Shown one piece after another: positions 1-6,802 of a DNA stretch of 13,846 nucleotides. Made by a program: the position numbers and the translations under genes. The stretch covers positions 1 through 13,846 of the forward strand of contig CAKUCE010000048.1 in NCBI GenBank assembly GCA_934643535.1. The letters run 5' to 3'. Within the stretch, counting starts at the first letter, position 1; each line of letters opens with the position of its first letter. Origin of the DNA: an uncultured Clostridia bacterium. GTDB lineage: Bacteria; Bacillota; Clostridia; Christensenellales; Aristaeellaceae. The notes below the pieces were generated by a model. It saw nothing but the letters and a program-made list of their open reading frames with translations, searched no databases and was not told the origin of the DNA.

Positions 1-2
1 AT

Positions 3-1031
3 CTGACTGCGCTGGAGCAGGCGTCAGGCGGGCTTCCGCTGCTGGAGGGAAGCCCCGGCCAATGGCTGGCCCGGCTGGCCTCCGGCAAAACGCTTCTGAA
101 TCCGGAGGGCGTGCTGCAATGGGTGCTGTCGCAGGCGGCCGGCGTATTCCGGCAGACCCTGTGGCGCATGACCCGGCTCTGGATCCCGGCCCTGCTTTCC
201 GCCGTGGGCGAACAGTTTTTTCCCGAAAACAGCGGAGCGGGCAAGGCGGCGCGGTACACGGGCCTTTTGACCGTCATGGGCTTTCTCTGCGCCGATCTGA
301 AGGACTACGTTCAGCTGTGTACCCAGTCCGTGGGCGATATGTCCGGGTGGATGCAGGCGATCTTTCCCCTGCTGGTCACGCTGCTGGCGGCGGTGGGCGG
401 AACGGCCAGCTCGGCCTTTTACCAGCCCGCCGTCTTGGCCGCAGCCGGCTCCATGACCACGCTGATCCAGCATGTGACGATGCCCTTTGCCGTCGGGGTC
501 GCAGTCCTGACCATGGCGGGCGGCCTCAGCGACAACGTGCGTCTGAGCCGCCTGTGCCGTCTGGTGCGGCAGATCGCCAACTGGACGCTGGGCTTCGGCT
601 TCACGGTCTTCATCGGCGTGATGTCCGTACAGGGGCTCAGTGCTGCGGCGGTAGACGGCGTCAGCATCCGCACGGCCAAATACGCCATGGATAATTTTAT
701 TCCCATCGTAGGCGGCATGTTTGCCGATACGGTCGATACGCTGGTAGGCTGTTCCCTGCTGGTAGAAAACGCGGTAGGCGTGCTGGGGCTTCTGGTGCTG
801 CTTTTGAAGCTGCTGACGCCCCTGCTCCGCACGGCGGCGGCGCTGTTCCTGTACCGGGCGGCCTCGGCGGTGCTGCAGCCGGTGGCGGACAGTCCTCTTT
901 GCCGTTGTATCGGAGAGTTCGGGGAGGTGTTCTCCCTGCTGTTCATCATCGAGCTGAGCGTAGGGGCCATGTTTATGCTGCTTTGTGCGGAAATGCTGAC
1001 CGTAGGAACCATGACGGTCATGCTGAGGTGA
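3..1031 (+). CDS. spoIIIAE: Stage III sporulation protein AE (5'-truncated by window edge)
   Basis: Polytopic membrane subunit of the SpoIIIA-SpoIIQ channel, which joins mother cell and forespore during engulfment. The reading frame is open from base 3 to the TGA at 1029-1031, giving 342 visible residues. Family members are near 390-400 residues, so roughly 50 N-terminal residues lie outside the window. GTG at 111 should not be taken as the start, because homologous-looking sequence continues upstream of it. Recognisable signatures are the AVGGTASSAFYQPA stretch (about 390-430) and the TAKYAMDNFIPIVGGMF stretch followed by DTVDTLVGCSLL (about 672-760), both typical of SpoIIIAE. Several hydrophobic segments follow. 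It lies 10 bp upstream of spoIIIAF in the usual AE-AF-AG-AH order. In relatives this operon is sigma-E dependent; its promoter is not in the window. Confidence 0.95.
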   Translation: MTALEQASGGLPLLEGSPGQWLARLASGKTLLNPEGVLQWVLSQAAGVFRQTLWRMTRLWIPALLSAVGEQFFPENSGAGKAARYTGLLTVMGFLCADLKDYVQLCTQSVGDMSGWMQAIFPLLVTLLAAVGGTASSAFYQPAVLAAAGSMTTLIQHVTMPFAVGVAVLTMAGGLSDNVRLSRLCRLVRQIANWTLGFGFTVFIGVMSVQGLSAAAVDGVSIRTAKYAMDNFIPIVGGMFADTVDTLVGCSLLVENAVGVLGLLVLLLKLLTPLLRTAAALFLYRAASAVLQPVADSPLCRCIGEFGEVFSLLFIIELSVGAMFMLLCAEMLTVGTMTVMLR

Positions 1032-1041
1032 AGAGGAAAAG

Positions 1042-1527
1042 ATGAACGCTTTCATTCGGCGGATGGCGGTGCTTTCGGTATTGTGGGCCTTCTGCGAAAT
1101 GCTGCTGCCGGAGGGCCGTCAGCGGCGGGCGGTACGGTTGACCATCAGCCTGATGATGGCCGCGGCGCTGCTTTCCTCCGTGACTGCCCTGCTTCCGGCG
1201 TCCGCAAAGCCGGCCCAGGAAAGTTTCGCCTTTTTTCAGCAGTCTGGCGGAAGCGCGGCGGCAGGCAGGCTGGCGTTGCAGGCCGCCGCACGGGAAGCGG
1301 AAACGTTTCTGGTCCGTCTGGCGGAAAAAGCGGGCTATGACGCTCAGGGAAGGGTCTGGCTGTCCACCGACGGCGCTCTGTATCAGGCGGAAGTGACGCT
1401 TTCTCCCCGGGAGGGTCAGACCCTTCTTATGACCGCCGACCAGCTTCGTCAGCAAATAGCGCAGACACTGCAGGTGGAGGAAAGCCGCATCACCATGGTT
1501 CAGGCCAAAGGAGCGGAGGGCACATGA
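1042..1527 (+). CDS. spoIIIAF: Stage III sporulation protein AF
   Basis: 161-residue membrane subunit of the SpoIIIA channel. The N-terminus has two hydrophobic segments (about residues 5-20 and 30-52) separated by a basic loop (PEGRQRRAVR). It is followed by a soluble C-terminal domain (about 80-155) of the ring-building-motif type known for SpoIIIAF. The ATG at 1042 is preceded by AGAGGA at 1032-1037 and begins 10 bp after the spoIIIAE stop. The gene ends in a 4-bp ATGA overlap with spoIIIAG, which suggests translational coupling. Assignment rests on sequence style and on its position between spoIIIAE and spoIIIAG. Length is slightly under that of the Bacillus subtilis protein (about 206 residues). 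Confidence 0.92.
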   Translation: MNAFIRRMAVLSVLWAFCEMLLPEGRQRRAVRLTISLMMAAALLSSVTALLPASAKPAQESFAFFQQSGGSAAAGRLALQAAAREAETFLVRLAEKAGYDAQGRVWLSTDGALYQAEVTLSPREGQTLLMTADQLRQQIAQTLQVEESRITMVQAKGAEGT

Positions 1528-1877
1528 AACGACTGAAGGAAAACCGCTGGTTTCTTCTGGCAGCCGTTCTGCTGGGCTGTCTGCTCTGTTCCTTCCTGCT
1601 GAGCGGACGCAGCGCAGACGGCAGCGGGACCAGCGAAGAAAAGCGGATCGCGCAGGTGCTAAGCGCCATCAGCGGCGCCGGCAGGGTGGAAGTGGCGGTC
1701 TATTACAGCGGCGGCACAGACGGCCTTTCCGCTTCCGCGCCGCCCGTGGGGGCCGTCGTGGTGGCCGAGGGCGCGGACGATATGGAAGTGCGGCTCAGCC
1801 TGATCCGGGCCGTTCGCACGCTGCTGGGCCTGTCCGAAGCGGCAGTAGACGTTTTTTCAATGGAGGCGGGACGATGA
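1524..1877 (+). CDS. spoIIIAG: Stage III sporulation protein AG, short form
   Basis: Component of the SpoIIIA channel that in Bacillus subtilis forms a large ring in the intermembrane space. There is one transmembrane segment (residues about 9-27), then a ring-building domain (about 37-115) carrying the family signature VVVAEGADD (78-86) and the RAVRTLLGL helix (95-103). At 117 residues it is about half the length of the B. subtilis protein (229). The stretch between the first strand (GRVEVAVYY, 53-61) and the signature is only some 14 residues. In B. subtilis a long beta-hairpin (beta-triangle) insertion sits in this domain, so it appears to be missing. RBS AAAGGAG is at 1507-1513. The start overlaps the spoIIIAF stop (ATGA), and the stop overlaps the spoIIIAH start in the same way. 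No frameshift is needed to explain the short length. Confidence 0.9.
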   Translation: MKRLKENRWFLLAAVLLGCLLCSFLLSGRSADGSGTSEEKRIAQVLSAISGAGRVEVAVYYSGGTDGLSASAPPVGAVVVAEGADDMEVRLSLIRAVRTLLGLSEAAVDVFSMEAGR

Positions 1878-2383
1878 GAAACTCTTCTGTTCTGGAACCC
1901 AAAAAGAACGCCGGGCGTGCGGCCCGGCTTGGCTTGCTGGCGGCGCTTCTGATCGCCGCCGGAATTCTTTTCTGGCAAAACAGGCAGCCTTCCGTTCCGA
2001 CGGAAACGCCGCCCGAAGCCACCGCTTCCCCCGCTCCAACCGTCTCCGGACGGGATGTACGGGAGCTATCCTACGAAAAAGACACGGCTGCGCTTCAGGC
2101 CCTGACGGAAAACGGGCAGTTGCAGCAGGCCGTTCGGGATCAGGCGGCGGAGCAGCTGAACCGCATGATTCAGAACCACCAGACCGAGCTTGCCATCGAA
2201 GAAGCCCTGCAAAAAGCGGGGTTTGTCCCGGCGCTGGTCATCATGCAGAATGATTCGCTTACCGTCAATGTGGGGCCGCGGGAATTGAGCGGTGCCGACA
2301 GCATGACCATTCTTTCCCTATGCGTAGCTCACAGCGACGTTCCGTCGGAAAACATCCGGATTATGACCGGGCCTGCCGTTTGA
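1874..2383 (+). CDS. spoIIIAH: Stage III sporulation protein AH
   Basis: Mother-cell membrane protein that in B. subtilis binds SpoIIQ of the forespore across the intermembrane space. The 169 residues comprise a short cytoplasmic N-terminus, one transmembrane segment (about 18-35), a Pro/Thr-rich linker (about 38-58), and a C-terminal YscJ/FliF-like ring-building domain (about 65-165). That domain contains a charged helix (YEKDTAALQAL) and the segment AGFVPALVIMQNDSLTVNV. The start overlaps the spoIIIAG stop by ATGA, with an upstream GGAGGCGGGACG as RBS. It is somewhat shorter than B. subtilis SpoIIIAH (218 residues), mainly in the linker. Its last 23 bp overlap the end of the convergent glycosyltransferase gene, so the operon has no separate intergenic terminator here. 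Confidence 0.93.
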   Translation: MRNSSVLEPKKNAGRAARLGLLAALLIAAGILFWQNRQPSVPTETPPEATASPAPTVSGRDVRELSYEKDTAALQALTENGQLQQAVRDQAAEQLNRMIQNHQTELAIEEALQKAGFVPALVIMQNDSLTVNVGPRELSGADSMTILSLCVAHSDVPSENIRIMTGPAV

Positions 2384-3923
2384 GTCCGGCGTTTTCGAAA
2401 AAGCGGCTCAGTCCCCAGGCGGCCACGGGGATCATCAGGAACAGATAAATAAAAAGATACTGGGATTTGGCTTCGAAGATCATATGATACAAAAACGCGC
2501 CCGTTACCGTGACCGCGCAGAGGGAAAGGCCGAAACCCAGCGGCCGGGAGACTGGCTCTTTCCCCATTCCGGGACGTCGAAGCAGCCTTCGGGCCAGCGC
2601 GCCCATGGCCAGCGAAAACAGCGCATATAAAGCGAGCGTATAGCCCTCCATCCACCTTTCCAGCGGCGTTCGGAGCCAGCCGTTCAGCGCGTCGCTTCCA
2701 AAAGCGCTGCGGGCCTTTTTGTCATAGGGACAGGTCCGGCTGATCCAGATGGCTTCAAAGGTGGTTTCATTCCATTGGGAGACCATTTTTTCATGAAAGA
2801 AGCGGGCCGCGTAAGCGGGGTCTTCCGCAAATTCATCCAGCCGGGAACGGAGGTTCTTCTTCGCCCGGGCGGAGGTTTTTTCGGGGTCATAGCCAGTGGC
2901 CTTGTAAACCCGATCCACATACTCGTTGTACCATCCCGGCGCGCGGGAGCTTTCCTGCAATCCCATGGCCAGATAGGCCGTCATGGGCACGCCTTTGGTC
3001 AGATCGGCCTTCGAGACCGCCGAATAGGCTTTTTCTACCGTCTGGGTGCAGAGTACGGGGCCTGCCGCCAGAAGCAGCAGCAGCGGCAGCAGCTTCCATT
3101 TTTTCTCCGAAAGGAACCACAGGCCCGTCACGATCAGCATGGCGAGAACGGGGATCCAGCCGTTGGGCTTCATCATTACCGAGAGGCCGCACAGAAACCC
3201 CGCCGGGATCAACCGCCATGTGCCTCCCGTCCGGGCCATCCGGCATAAAAGACACATGGCCCACAGCGTACAGGCGATGCTGGCCATATTGCCGTACAGA
3301 AACGTCACATACAAAATCGGCTGGATGCACAGCATCAGCAGCAGCGCCCCAAAGCGCACAGCTCCGGCGTTTTGCGTCGTCAGCCAGAGAAGCCGCAGCG
3401 TTCCCCCAAAGGCCAGCGTCAGGAAAACCACATTGGCCAGCTGCAGAGCGACATAGTTTTTCGGGCCAAAAACCGTCTGTAAAAGCTGAGACAGCGCCAT
3501 AAAGCCCAGCTGATAAGGATGCTGGTTGAAATAGCCGTCCCTTCGCTTCAGCTCCGTATAGTTCCGGCTCAGGGCCTGACGGGCCGCATCCGTGATGCTG
3601 GCCGCGTCCGCCCGGGGCTCCGTCCGCACCGAAAGCACCCAGAGCGTCCCCAGCGCGGCGGCCCAGATCAGAGCCAGCGCCACCATGACCTGCAGGGGGA
3701 TCTTCTTTTCAAAGCGGGAAAACAGCCACAGGATCCCCGCCGCCAGAGCCAGCCCCAGCAGGCGGAAAAGCAGATCGTCCTGCACCTGAACGATAGGTTC
3801 GGAAAGATACCCCTCTTCTGCAATGGTGCTGGTGAAGATCAGCCCGTACACGCACAGGTAGGCAAACAGCAGCGCCAGCGCCGCGCAGACCAGTCCCACC
3901 AGAACCGATTCCGTTCGTTTCAT
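2361..3923 (-). CDS. Polytopic membrane glycosyltransferase, GT-C / ArnT-like family
   Basis: 520-residue integral membrane protein with roughly ten or more hydrophobic segments, resembling GT-C (GT39/ArnT-like) enzymes that transfer sugars from lipid-phosphate donors on the outer face of the membrane. Visible hallmarks are an N-terminal transmembrane helix (about 7-30), an acidic/polar extracytoplasmic loop (about 100-130), the motif YFNQHPYQLG (131-140, as in related bacterial GT-C proteins with Y-x-x-x-x-P-x-Q/N-x-G), a KPNGWIPVLA segment, and a large soluble loop before the C-terminal helices. The start chosen is ATG at 3923-3921, with AAGGAG seven bases upstream and a 4-bp ATGA overlap with the DUF1622 gene. 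The frame is open for 48 more codons upstream, but these overlap the DUF1622 coding region. Donor and acceptor cannot be read from the sequence. A link to spore or cell-envelope glycosylation is possible but only inferred. Confidence 0.72.
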   Translation of the reverse strand: MKRTESVLVGLVCAALALLFAYLCVYGLIFTSTIAEEGYLSEPIVQVQDDLLFRLLGLALAAGILWLFSRFEKKIPLQVMVALALIWAAALGTLWVLSVRTEPRADAASITDAARQALSRNYTELKRRDGYFNQHPYQLGFMALSQLLQTVFGPKNYVALQLANVVFLTLAFGGTLRLLWLTTQNAGAVRFGALLLMLCIQPILYVTFLYGNMASIACTLWAMCLLCRMARTGGTWRLIPAGFLCGLSVMMKPNGWIPVLAMLIVTGLWFLSEKKWKLLPLLLLLAAGPVLCTQTVEKAYSAVSKADLTKGVPMTAYLAMGLQESSRAPGWYNEYVDRVYKATGYDPEKTSARAKKNLRSRLDEFAEDPAYAARFFHEKMVSQWNETTFEAIWISRTCPYDKKARSAFGSDALNGWLRTPLERWMEGYTLALYALFSLAMGALARRLLRRPGMGKEPVSRPLGFGLSLCAVTVTGAFLYHMIFEAKSQYLFIYLFLMIPVAAWGLSRFFENAGLKRQARS

Positions 3924-4285
3924 GTCTTTTCTCCTTCGGCATGCACCGGCTCCGGACGGAGCCGCTCCCGCTGGCGCTTTTCCTCCGTACCGATTTCCCA
4001 GTGAAGCAGCAGCGTCAAAAGGGCCCGCAGCAGGATGATGGCCCCCAGGGTTCCCAGCTCGTTCCATCCGCTGACGATAACCGACCGCAGCACCTCGCTG
4101 CCGATTTTGAACTCCAGACCCAGCATGATGCCCTGCGCCAGCTCGATGCGGGTAGAATCCTTCTTGCGGATAAAGTCGATCAGCGCCCGGATCATGCTGA
4201 CCACGATCACCACGATGCCCGCCAGTTCGATCAGATGGACGCAGACCATCACCAGATCATGAAATCCCGTTTCCAATGCAGCCAT
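3920..4285 (-). CDS. DUF1622 family small membrane protein
   Basis: 121-residue protein of unknown function. Three hydrophobic segments are seen (about residues 9-34, 48-66 and 75-95), followed by a charged C-terminal tail rich in E, R and K. The central stretch AQGIMLGLEFKIGSEVL and the segment LLRALLTLLLHWEI match the conserved pattern I associate with DUF1622 proteins. ATG at 4285-4283 follows GGGAGGT at 4294-4300. The stop overlaps the glycosyltransferase start by 4 bp, so the two are very probably translated from one mRNA. The start lies back to back with hemW; a clear minus-strand promoter was not found, although TATTAT/TATAAC-like sequence exists at 4311-4319. No function is assigned. 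Confidence 0.75.
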   Translation of the reverse strand: MAALETGFHDLVMVCVHLIELAGIVVIVVSMIRALIDFIRKKDSTRIELAQGIMLGLEFKIGSEVLRSVIVSGWNELGTLGAIILLRALLTLLLHWEIGTEEKRQRERLRPEPVHAEGEKT

Positions 4286-4309
4286 TGGGCTGTACCTCCC
4301 TTAAAAATA

Positions 4310-4318
4310 TGTTATAAT
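4310..4318 (+). promoter_or_regulatory. Extended -10 promoter for hemW
   Basis: The sequence TG-T-TATAAT (TG at 4310-4311, consensus -10 at 4313-4318) is a perfect extended -10 element. The -35 position (about 4290-4295) is poor, which fits an extended -10 promoter. The predicted start near 4325 gives a 5' leader of about 70 nt before the hemW TTG codon. Confidence 0.65.
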
Positions 4319-4394
4319 ACTGCTGAATCCGCCAGATGCTTTCGCAGGCATTCTCAAACGGAACTTATCCCGACCAAAGGGGAGGAAGCCCAGC

Positions 4395-5567
4395 TTGACC
4401 CTACAATTATACCTGCATTTTCCTTTTTGTAAAAGCAAATGTTTGTATTGCGATTTTTGTTCCGCCCCCGGCAGCCGAGCTGAGATGGAACGCTATACTG
4501 CCGCCCTTCGCCGGGAGATCGTGCAGGCGGGCCGAGAATATCCCAATGCAGAAATTTCAACTGTCTATCTTGGCGGTGGAACGCCGTCTATCCTGCCGCC
4601 TGATCTGATGGCCTCCGTACTGGAGAGTCTGCGCATTGCCTTTTCGTTCCAGCCAAACGTGGAATTTTCTTCAGAAGCCAATCCGGGAACCCTGACTCCT
4701 GAATGGCTGGAATGCGTTCGGCGCCATGGCGTGAACCGTCTTTCCATGGGCGTGCAGGCCGCGCAGGATGATCTGCTGCGTTCCCTGGGGCGCGTCCATA
4801 CTTTCCGTCAGGCGGAAGAAGCGTTTCAGCTGGCACGGGAAGCGGGGATTTCCCGGCTCAGTGCCGATCTGATGTTCGCGCTCCCCGGGCAGAGCCTTTC
4901 CGACTTCCGGGAAAGCATTCGCCAGACGGCGGCTCTGGGGGCGGAGCATCTTTCCGCCTACAGCCTGATCGTCGAAGAAGGAACGCCCCTTGCCGCCAAA
5001 GCGGCTTCGGGAACGGTCCGGATCCCCGATGAAGATGAAGCGGCGGACTTTTATCAGCTTGGGCTTCAGGAGCTGTCCGGTCTTAACTACCGTCAGTATG
5101 AGATCAGCAACTTCGCTCACCCCGGGGCGGAATGCCGCCACAACGTCGGCTACTGGCAGGGAGCATTCTATCTGGGGCTGGGAGTCAGCGCCCACAGCCT
5201 GCTGCCTGCCGGGGAAGCGGAAAAAAGCGCGGGAGCTTATTACGTCCGCACCGCGAACGTTTCTCAAACGGAAGCCTATTGCCGCGCCATGGAAGAAAGA
5301 GGCTCCGCCGCAGAGATTCGTCAGCCCATCACCAGAAAGGAAGCCATGTTCGAGACCATGATGCTGGGCCTTCGGATGAACAGGGGCGTGAGCGGAACGG
5401 ATTTTGAACGGAGATTCGGAACGTCCGTCCGCGCCGTTTATGAAGCGCCGCTGGAGCGGGCCGTCCGAAACGGGCTGGGCCAGTGGACAGCGGACGGCGG
5501 TTACCGGCTGACGGAAAAAGGACTGCTGCTGGAAAACGCCGTAGCCGTGGAACTGATGGATTGTTGA
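4395..5567 (+). CDS. hemW: Heme chaperone HemW (radical SAM, HemN-like)
   Basis: 390-residue radical SAM protein of the coproporphyrinogen-dehydrogenase-like family. The N-terminus YLHFPFCKSKCLYCDFC has the CxxxCxxC cluster (C12, C16, C19) plus C22. The SAM-binding GGGTPS is at 60-65. RHNVGYW (248-254) and the C-terminal HemW domain with GVSGTDFERRFG follow. The length (about 380-390) fits HemW rather than HemN (about 450), so a heme-trafficking role is more likely than oxidation of coproporphyrinogen III. The start is TTG at 4395, placed by GGGGAGG at 4379-4385 and by the family N-terminus; no ATG is available nearby. In many Bacillota hemW sits near lepA, hrcA and dnaK, which are not seen here. 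No clear terminator follows, so some read-through into the sugar genes is possible. Confidence 0.93.
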   Translation: MTLQLYLHFPFCKSKCLYCDFCSAPGSRAEMERYTAALRREIVQAGREYPNAEISTVYLGGGTPSILPPDLMASVLESLRIAFSFQPNVEFSSEANPGTLTPEWLECVRRHGVNRLSMGVQAAQDDLLRSLGRVHTFRQAEEAFQLAREAGISRLSADLMFALPGQSLSDFRESIRQTAALGAEHLSAYSLIVEEGTPLAAKAASGTVRIPDEDEAADFYQLGLQELSGLNYRQYEISNFAHPGAECRHNVGYWQGAFYLGLGVSAHSLLPAGEAEKSAGAYYVRTANVSQTEAYCRAMEERGSAAEIRQPITRKEAMFETMMLGLRMNRGVSGTDFERRFGTSVRAVYEAPLERAVRNGLGQWTADGGYRLTEKGLLLENAVAVELMDC

Positions 5568-5584
5568 GAAACCCGTTAAAGGGA

Positions 5585-5613
5585 TTGACGTTTTTCTGAT
5601 TTTGTCGGATAAT
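5585..5613 (+). promoter_or_regulatory. Sigma-A-type promoter of the UDP-sugar operon
   Basis: TTGACG (5585-5590) and GATAAT (5608-5613) are separated by exactly 17 bp, which is close to consensus. The predicted start near 5620 gives a leader of about 60 nt. That leader contains the perfect inverted repeat GAATGC (5628-5633) / GCATTC (5638-5643) around GAAG. Confidence 0.75.
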
Positions 5614-5627
5614 AGAAAATTGGAAGT

Positions 5628-5643
5628 GAATGCGAAGGCATTC
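5628..5643 (+). repeat. Short leader hairpin in the UDP-sugar operon
   Basis: A perfect 6-bp inverted repeat with a 4-nt loop sits about 10 nt after the predicted transcription start. It has no U-tract, so it is not an intrinsic terminator. It overlaps an 11-bp sequence (AGGCATTCTCA, 5636-5646) that also occurs in the hemW leader at 4346-4356. Role unknown. Confidence 0.4.
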
Positions 5644-5681
5644 TCAGGCTCACAAAACCATGCACGAGAGGACGGCTGAAC

Positions 5682-6779
5682 GTGGAGAAGCTAACCTATG
5701 GGCTGATCGGCTGCGGACGCATCGCGCCCAATCATATCACCGCGGCCCTGAATCACGCGGACGCGCTGGAGGTCGTCGCCCTGTGCGACCCCATCCGGGA
5801 ACACGCTGAAAAGATTCTTTCTTTTGTTCCGGAGGAAAAGCGCGCTTCCATCCGTCTGTATGAAAACTACCGGGAAATGCTCCGGGACGGCGCGCCTGCG
5901 CTGGTCGCCATTGCCACGGAGAGCGGGAAACACGCGGCCATCGGTCTGGACTGCATGGAAGCAGGCTGCAACGTCATTATCGAAAAGCCCATCGCTCTTT
6001 CCATGGACGACGCCCGTGCGCTGGTCGGCAAGGCCAGGGAGAAAAAGGTAAAGCTCTGCGTCAACCACCAGAACCGCTTCAATAAGGCGGTGCAGAAAAT
6101 ACGTTCCGCCGTGGAAGAAGGCCGTTTCGGACGAATGCTGCACGGCACGGCGCACATTTTGTGGAACCGGGGCGAAGAATACTACGCGCAGGCGCCCTGG
6201 CGCGGCACCTGGGAGCAGGACGGCGGCTGCCTGATGAATCAGTGCATCCATAACATCGACCTGCTGCGCTGGATGCTGGGCGACGAGGTCACCGAAGTCA
6301 TGGCCTATACGGACCGGCTGACTCACGACTATATTCAGGCCGAAGATCTGGGGCTGGCGCTGGTGCGCTTCCGCAACGGGAGCTACGGCGTGATTGAAGG
6401 CACCACCAACGTCTACCCTCACAATCTGGAAGAAACGCTGTATCTTTTCGGTGAAAACGGCACCGTCAAGGCCGGAGGAAAAAGCGTAAACATCATCGAA
6501 AGCTGGGATTTTCGGGACGAAAAGGATGATTCCGCCTATGTGCGCGAGCATTTCGGTGAAAATCCCCCCAATGTCTACGGTTTCGGCCATGGGCCCCTGT
6601 ACCGGGATATGATCGAAGCCATTCGAGACGACCGTCCGCCTTATGTGGACGGCGAAGCGGGCCTGCGGGCGCTGGAACTGGTGCTGGCCATTTACCGGAG
6701 CGCCGCTGCAGGGAAGCCCGTTTCTCTCCCGCTGGAGCACTGCGCGTCCACGGATTTTGCCGGGCGCTTTGACCATTGA
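5682..6779 (+). CDS. UDP-N-acetylglucosaminuronate 3-dehydrogenase, Gfo/Idh/MocA family (WbpB/WlbA type)
   Basis: 365-residue NAD(P)-dependent oxidoreductase. The N-terminal Rossmann domain starts with GLIGCGRIAPNH (7-18). The Gfo/Idh signature EKP is at 101-103, followed by NHQNRFN (128-134) and the substrate-domain motif MNQCIHNIDLL (185-195) with the expected catalytic His190. The NRFN motif and the WRGTW-DGG stretch resemble WbpB/WlbA, which oxidise C3 of UDP-GlcNAcA to the 3-keto sugar and regenerate NAD with 2-oxoglutarate. The specific activity is inferred from the downstream WbpA- and WbpE-type genes. The start is GTG at 5682, supported by GAGAGGA at 5666-5672; the ATG at 5660 is in another frame. 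It is the first gene of the operon, with 23 bp to the next start. Confidence 0.82.
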   Translation: MEKLTYGLIGCGRIAPNHITAALNHADALEVVALCDPIREHAEKILSFVPEEKRASIRLYENYREMLRDGAPALVAIATESGKHAAIGLDCMEAGCNVIIEKPIALSMDDARALVGKAREKKVKLCVNHQNRFNKAVQKIRSAVEEGRFGRMLHGTAHILWNRGEEYYAQAPWRGTWEQDGGCLMNQCIHNIDLLRWMLGDEVTEVMAYTDRLTHDYIQAEDLGLALVRFRNGSYGVIEGTTNVYPHNLEETLYLFGENGTVKAGGKSVNIIESWDFRDEKDDSAYVREHFGENPPNVYGFGHGPLYRDMIEAIRDDRPPYVDGEAGLRALELVLAIYRSAAAGKPVSLPLEHCASTDFAGRFDH

Positions 6780-6802
6780 ACACACAAAGGAGGACAAATG
6801 GC

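Noticed and set aside
24..1055. Long minus-strand frame of 343 codons opposite spoIIIAE
   Set aside because: Low-complexity Gln/Arg/His-rich translation without domains. It is an antisense shadow of a clear SpoIIIAE gene in GC-rich DNA.
3924..4067. Upstream extension of the glycosyltransferase frame by 48 codons
   Set aside because: It overlaps the DUF1622 coding region in another frame and encodes a Gly/Pro/Ala-rich stretch. The ATG at 3923 has a good RBS and leads directly into the first transmembrane helix.
4286..4394. Minus-strand promoter for the DUF1622 gene
   Set aside because: A TATTAT/TATAAC-like sequence is present, but no acceptable -35 at a suitable distance. The AT-rich box is better explained as the extended -10 of hemW.
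5569..5588. AACCC/GGGATT as a hemW terminator
   Set aside because: The possible stem is only 3-5 bp with mismatches and has no convincing U-tract. It overlaps the -35 box of the next operon.
6776..6802. TTG 6776 as start of the WbpA-type dehydrogenase
   Set aside because: It overlaps the previous gene and lacks an RBS. ATG 6803 has AAAGGAGG at correct spacing, and the extra nine residues are not family-like.
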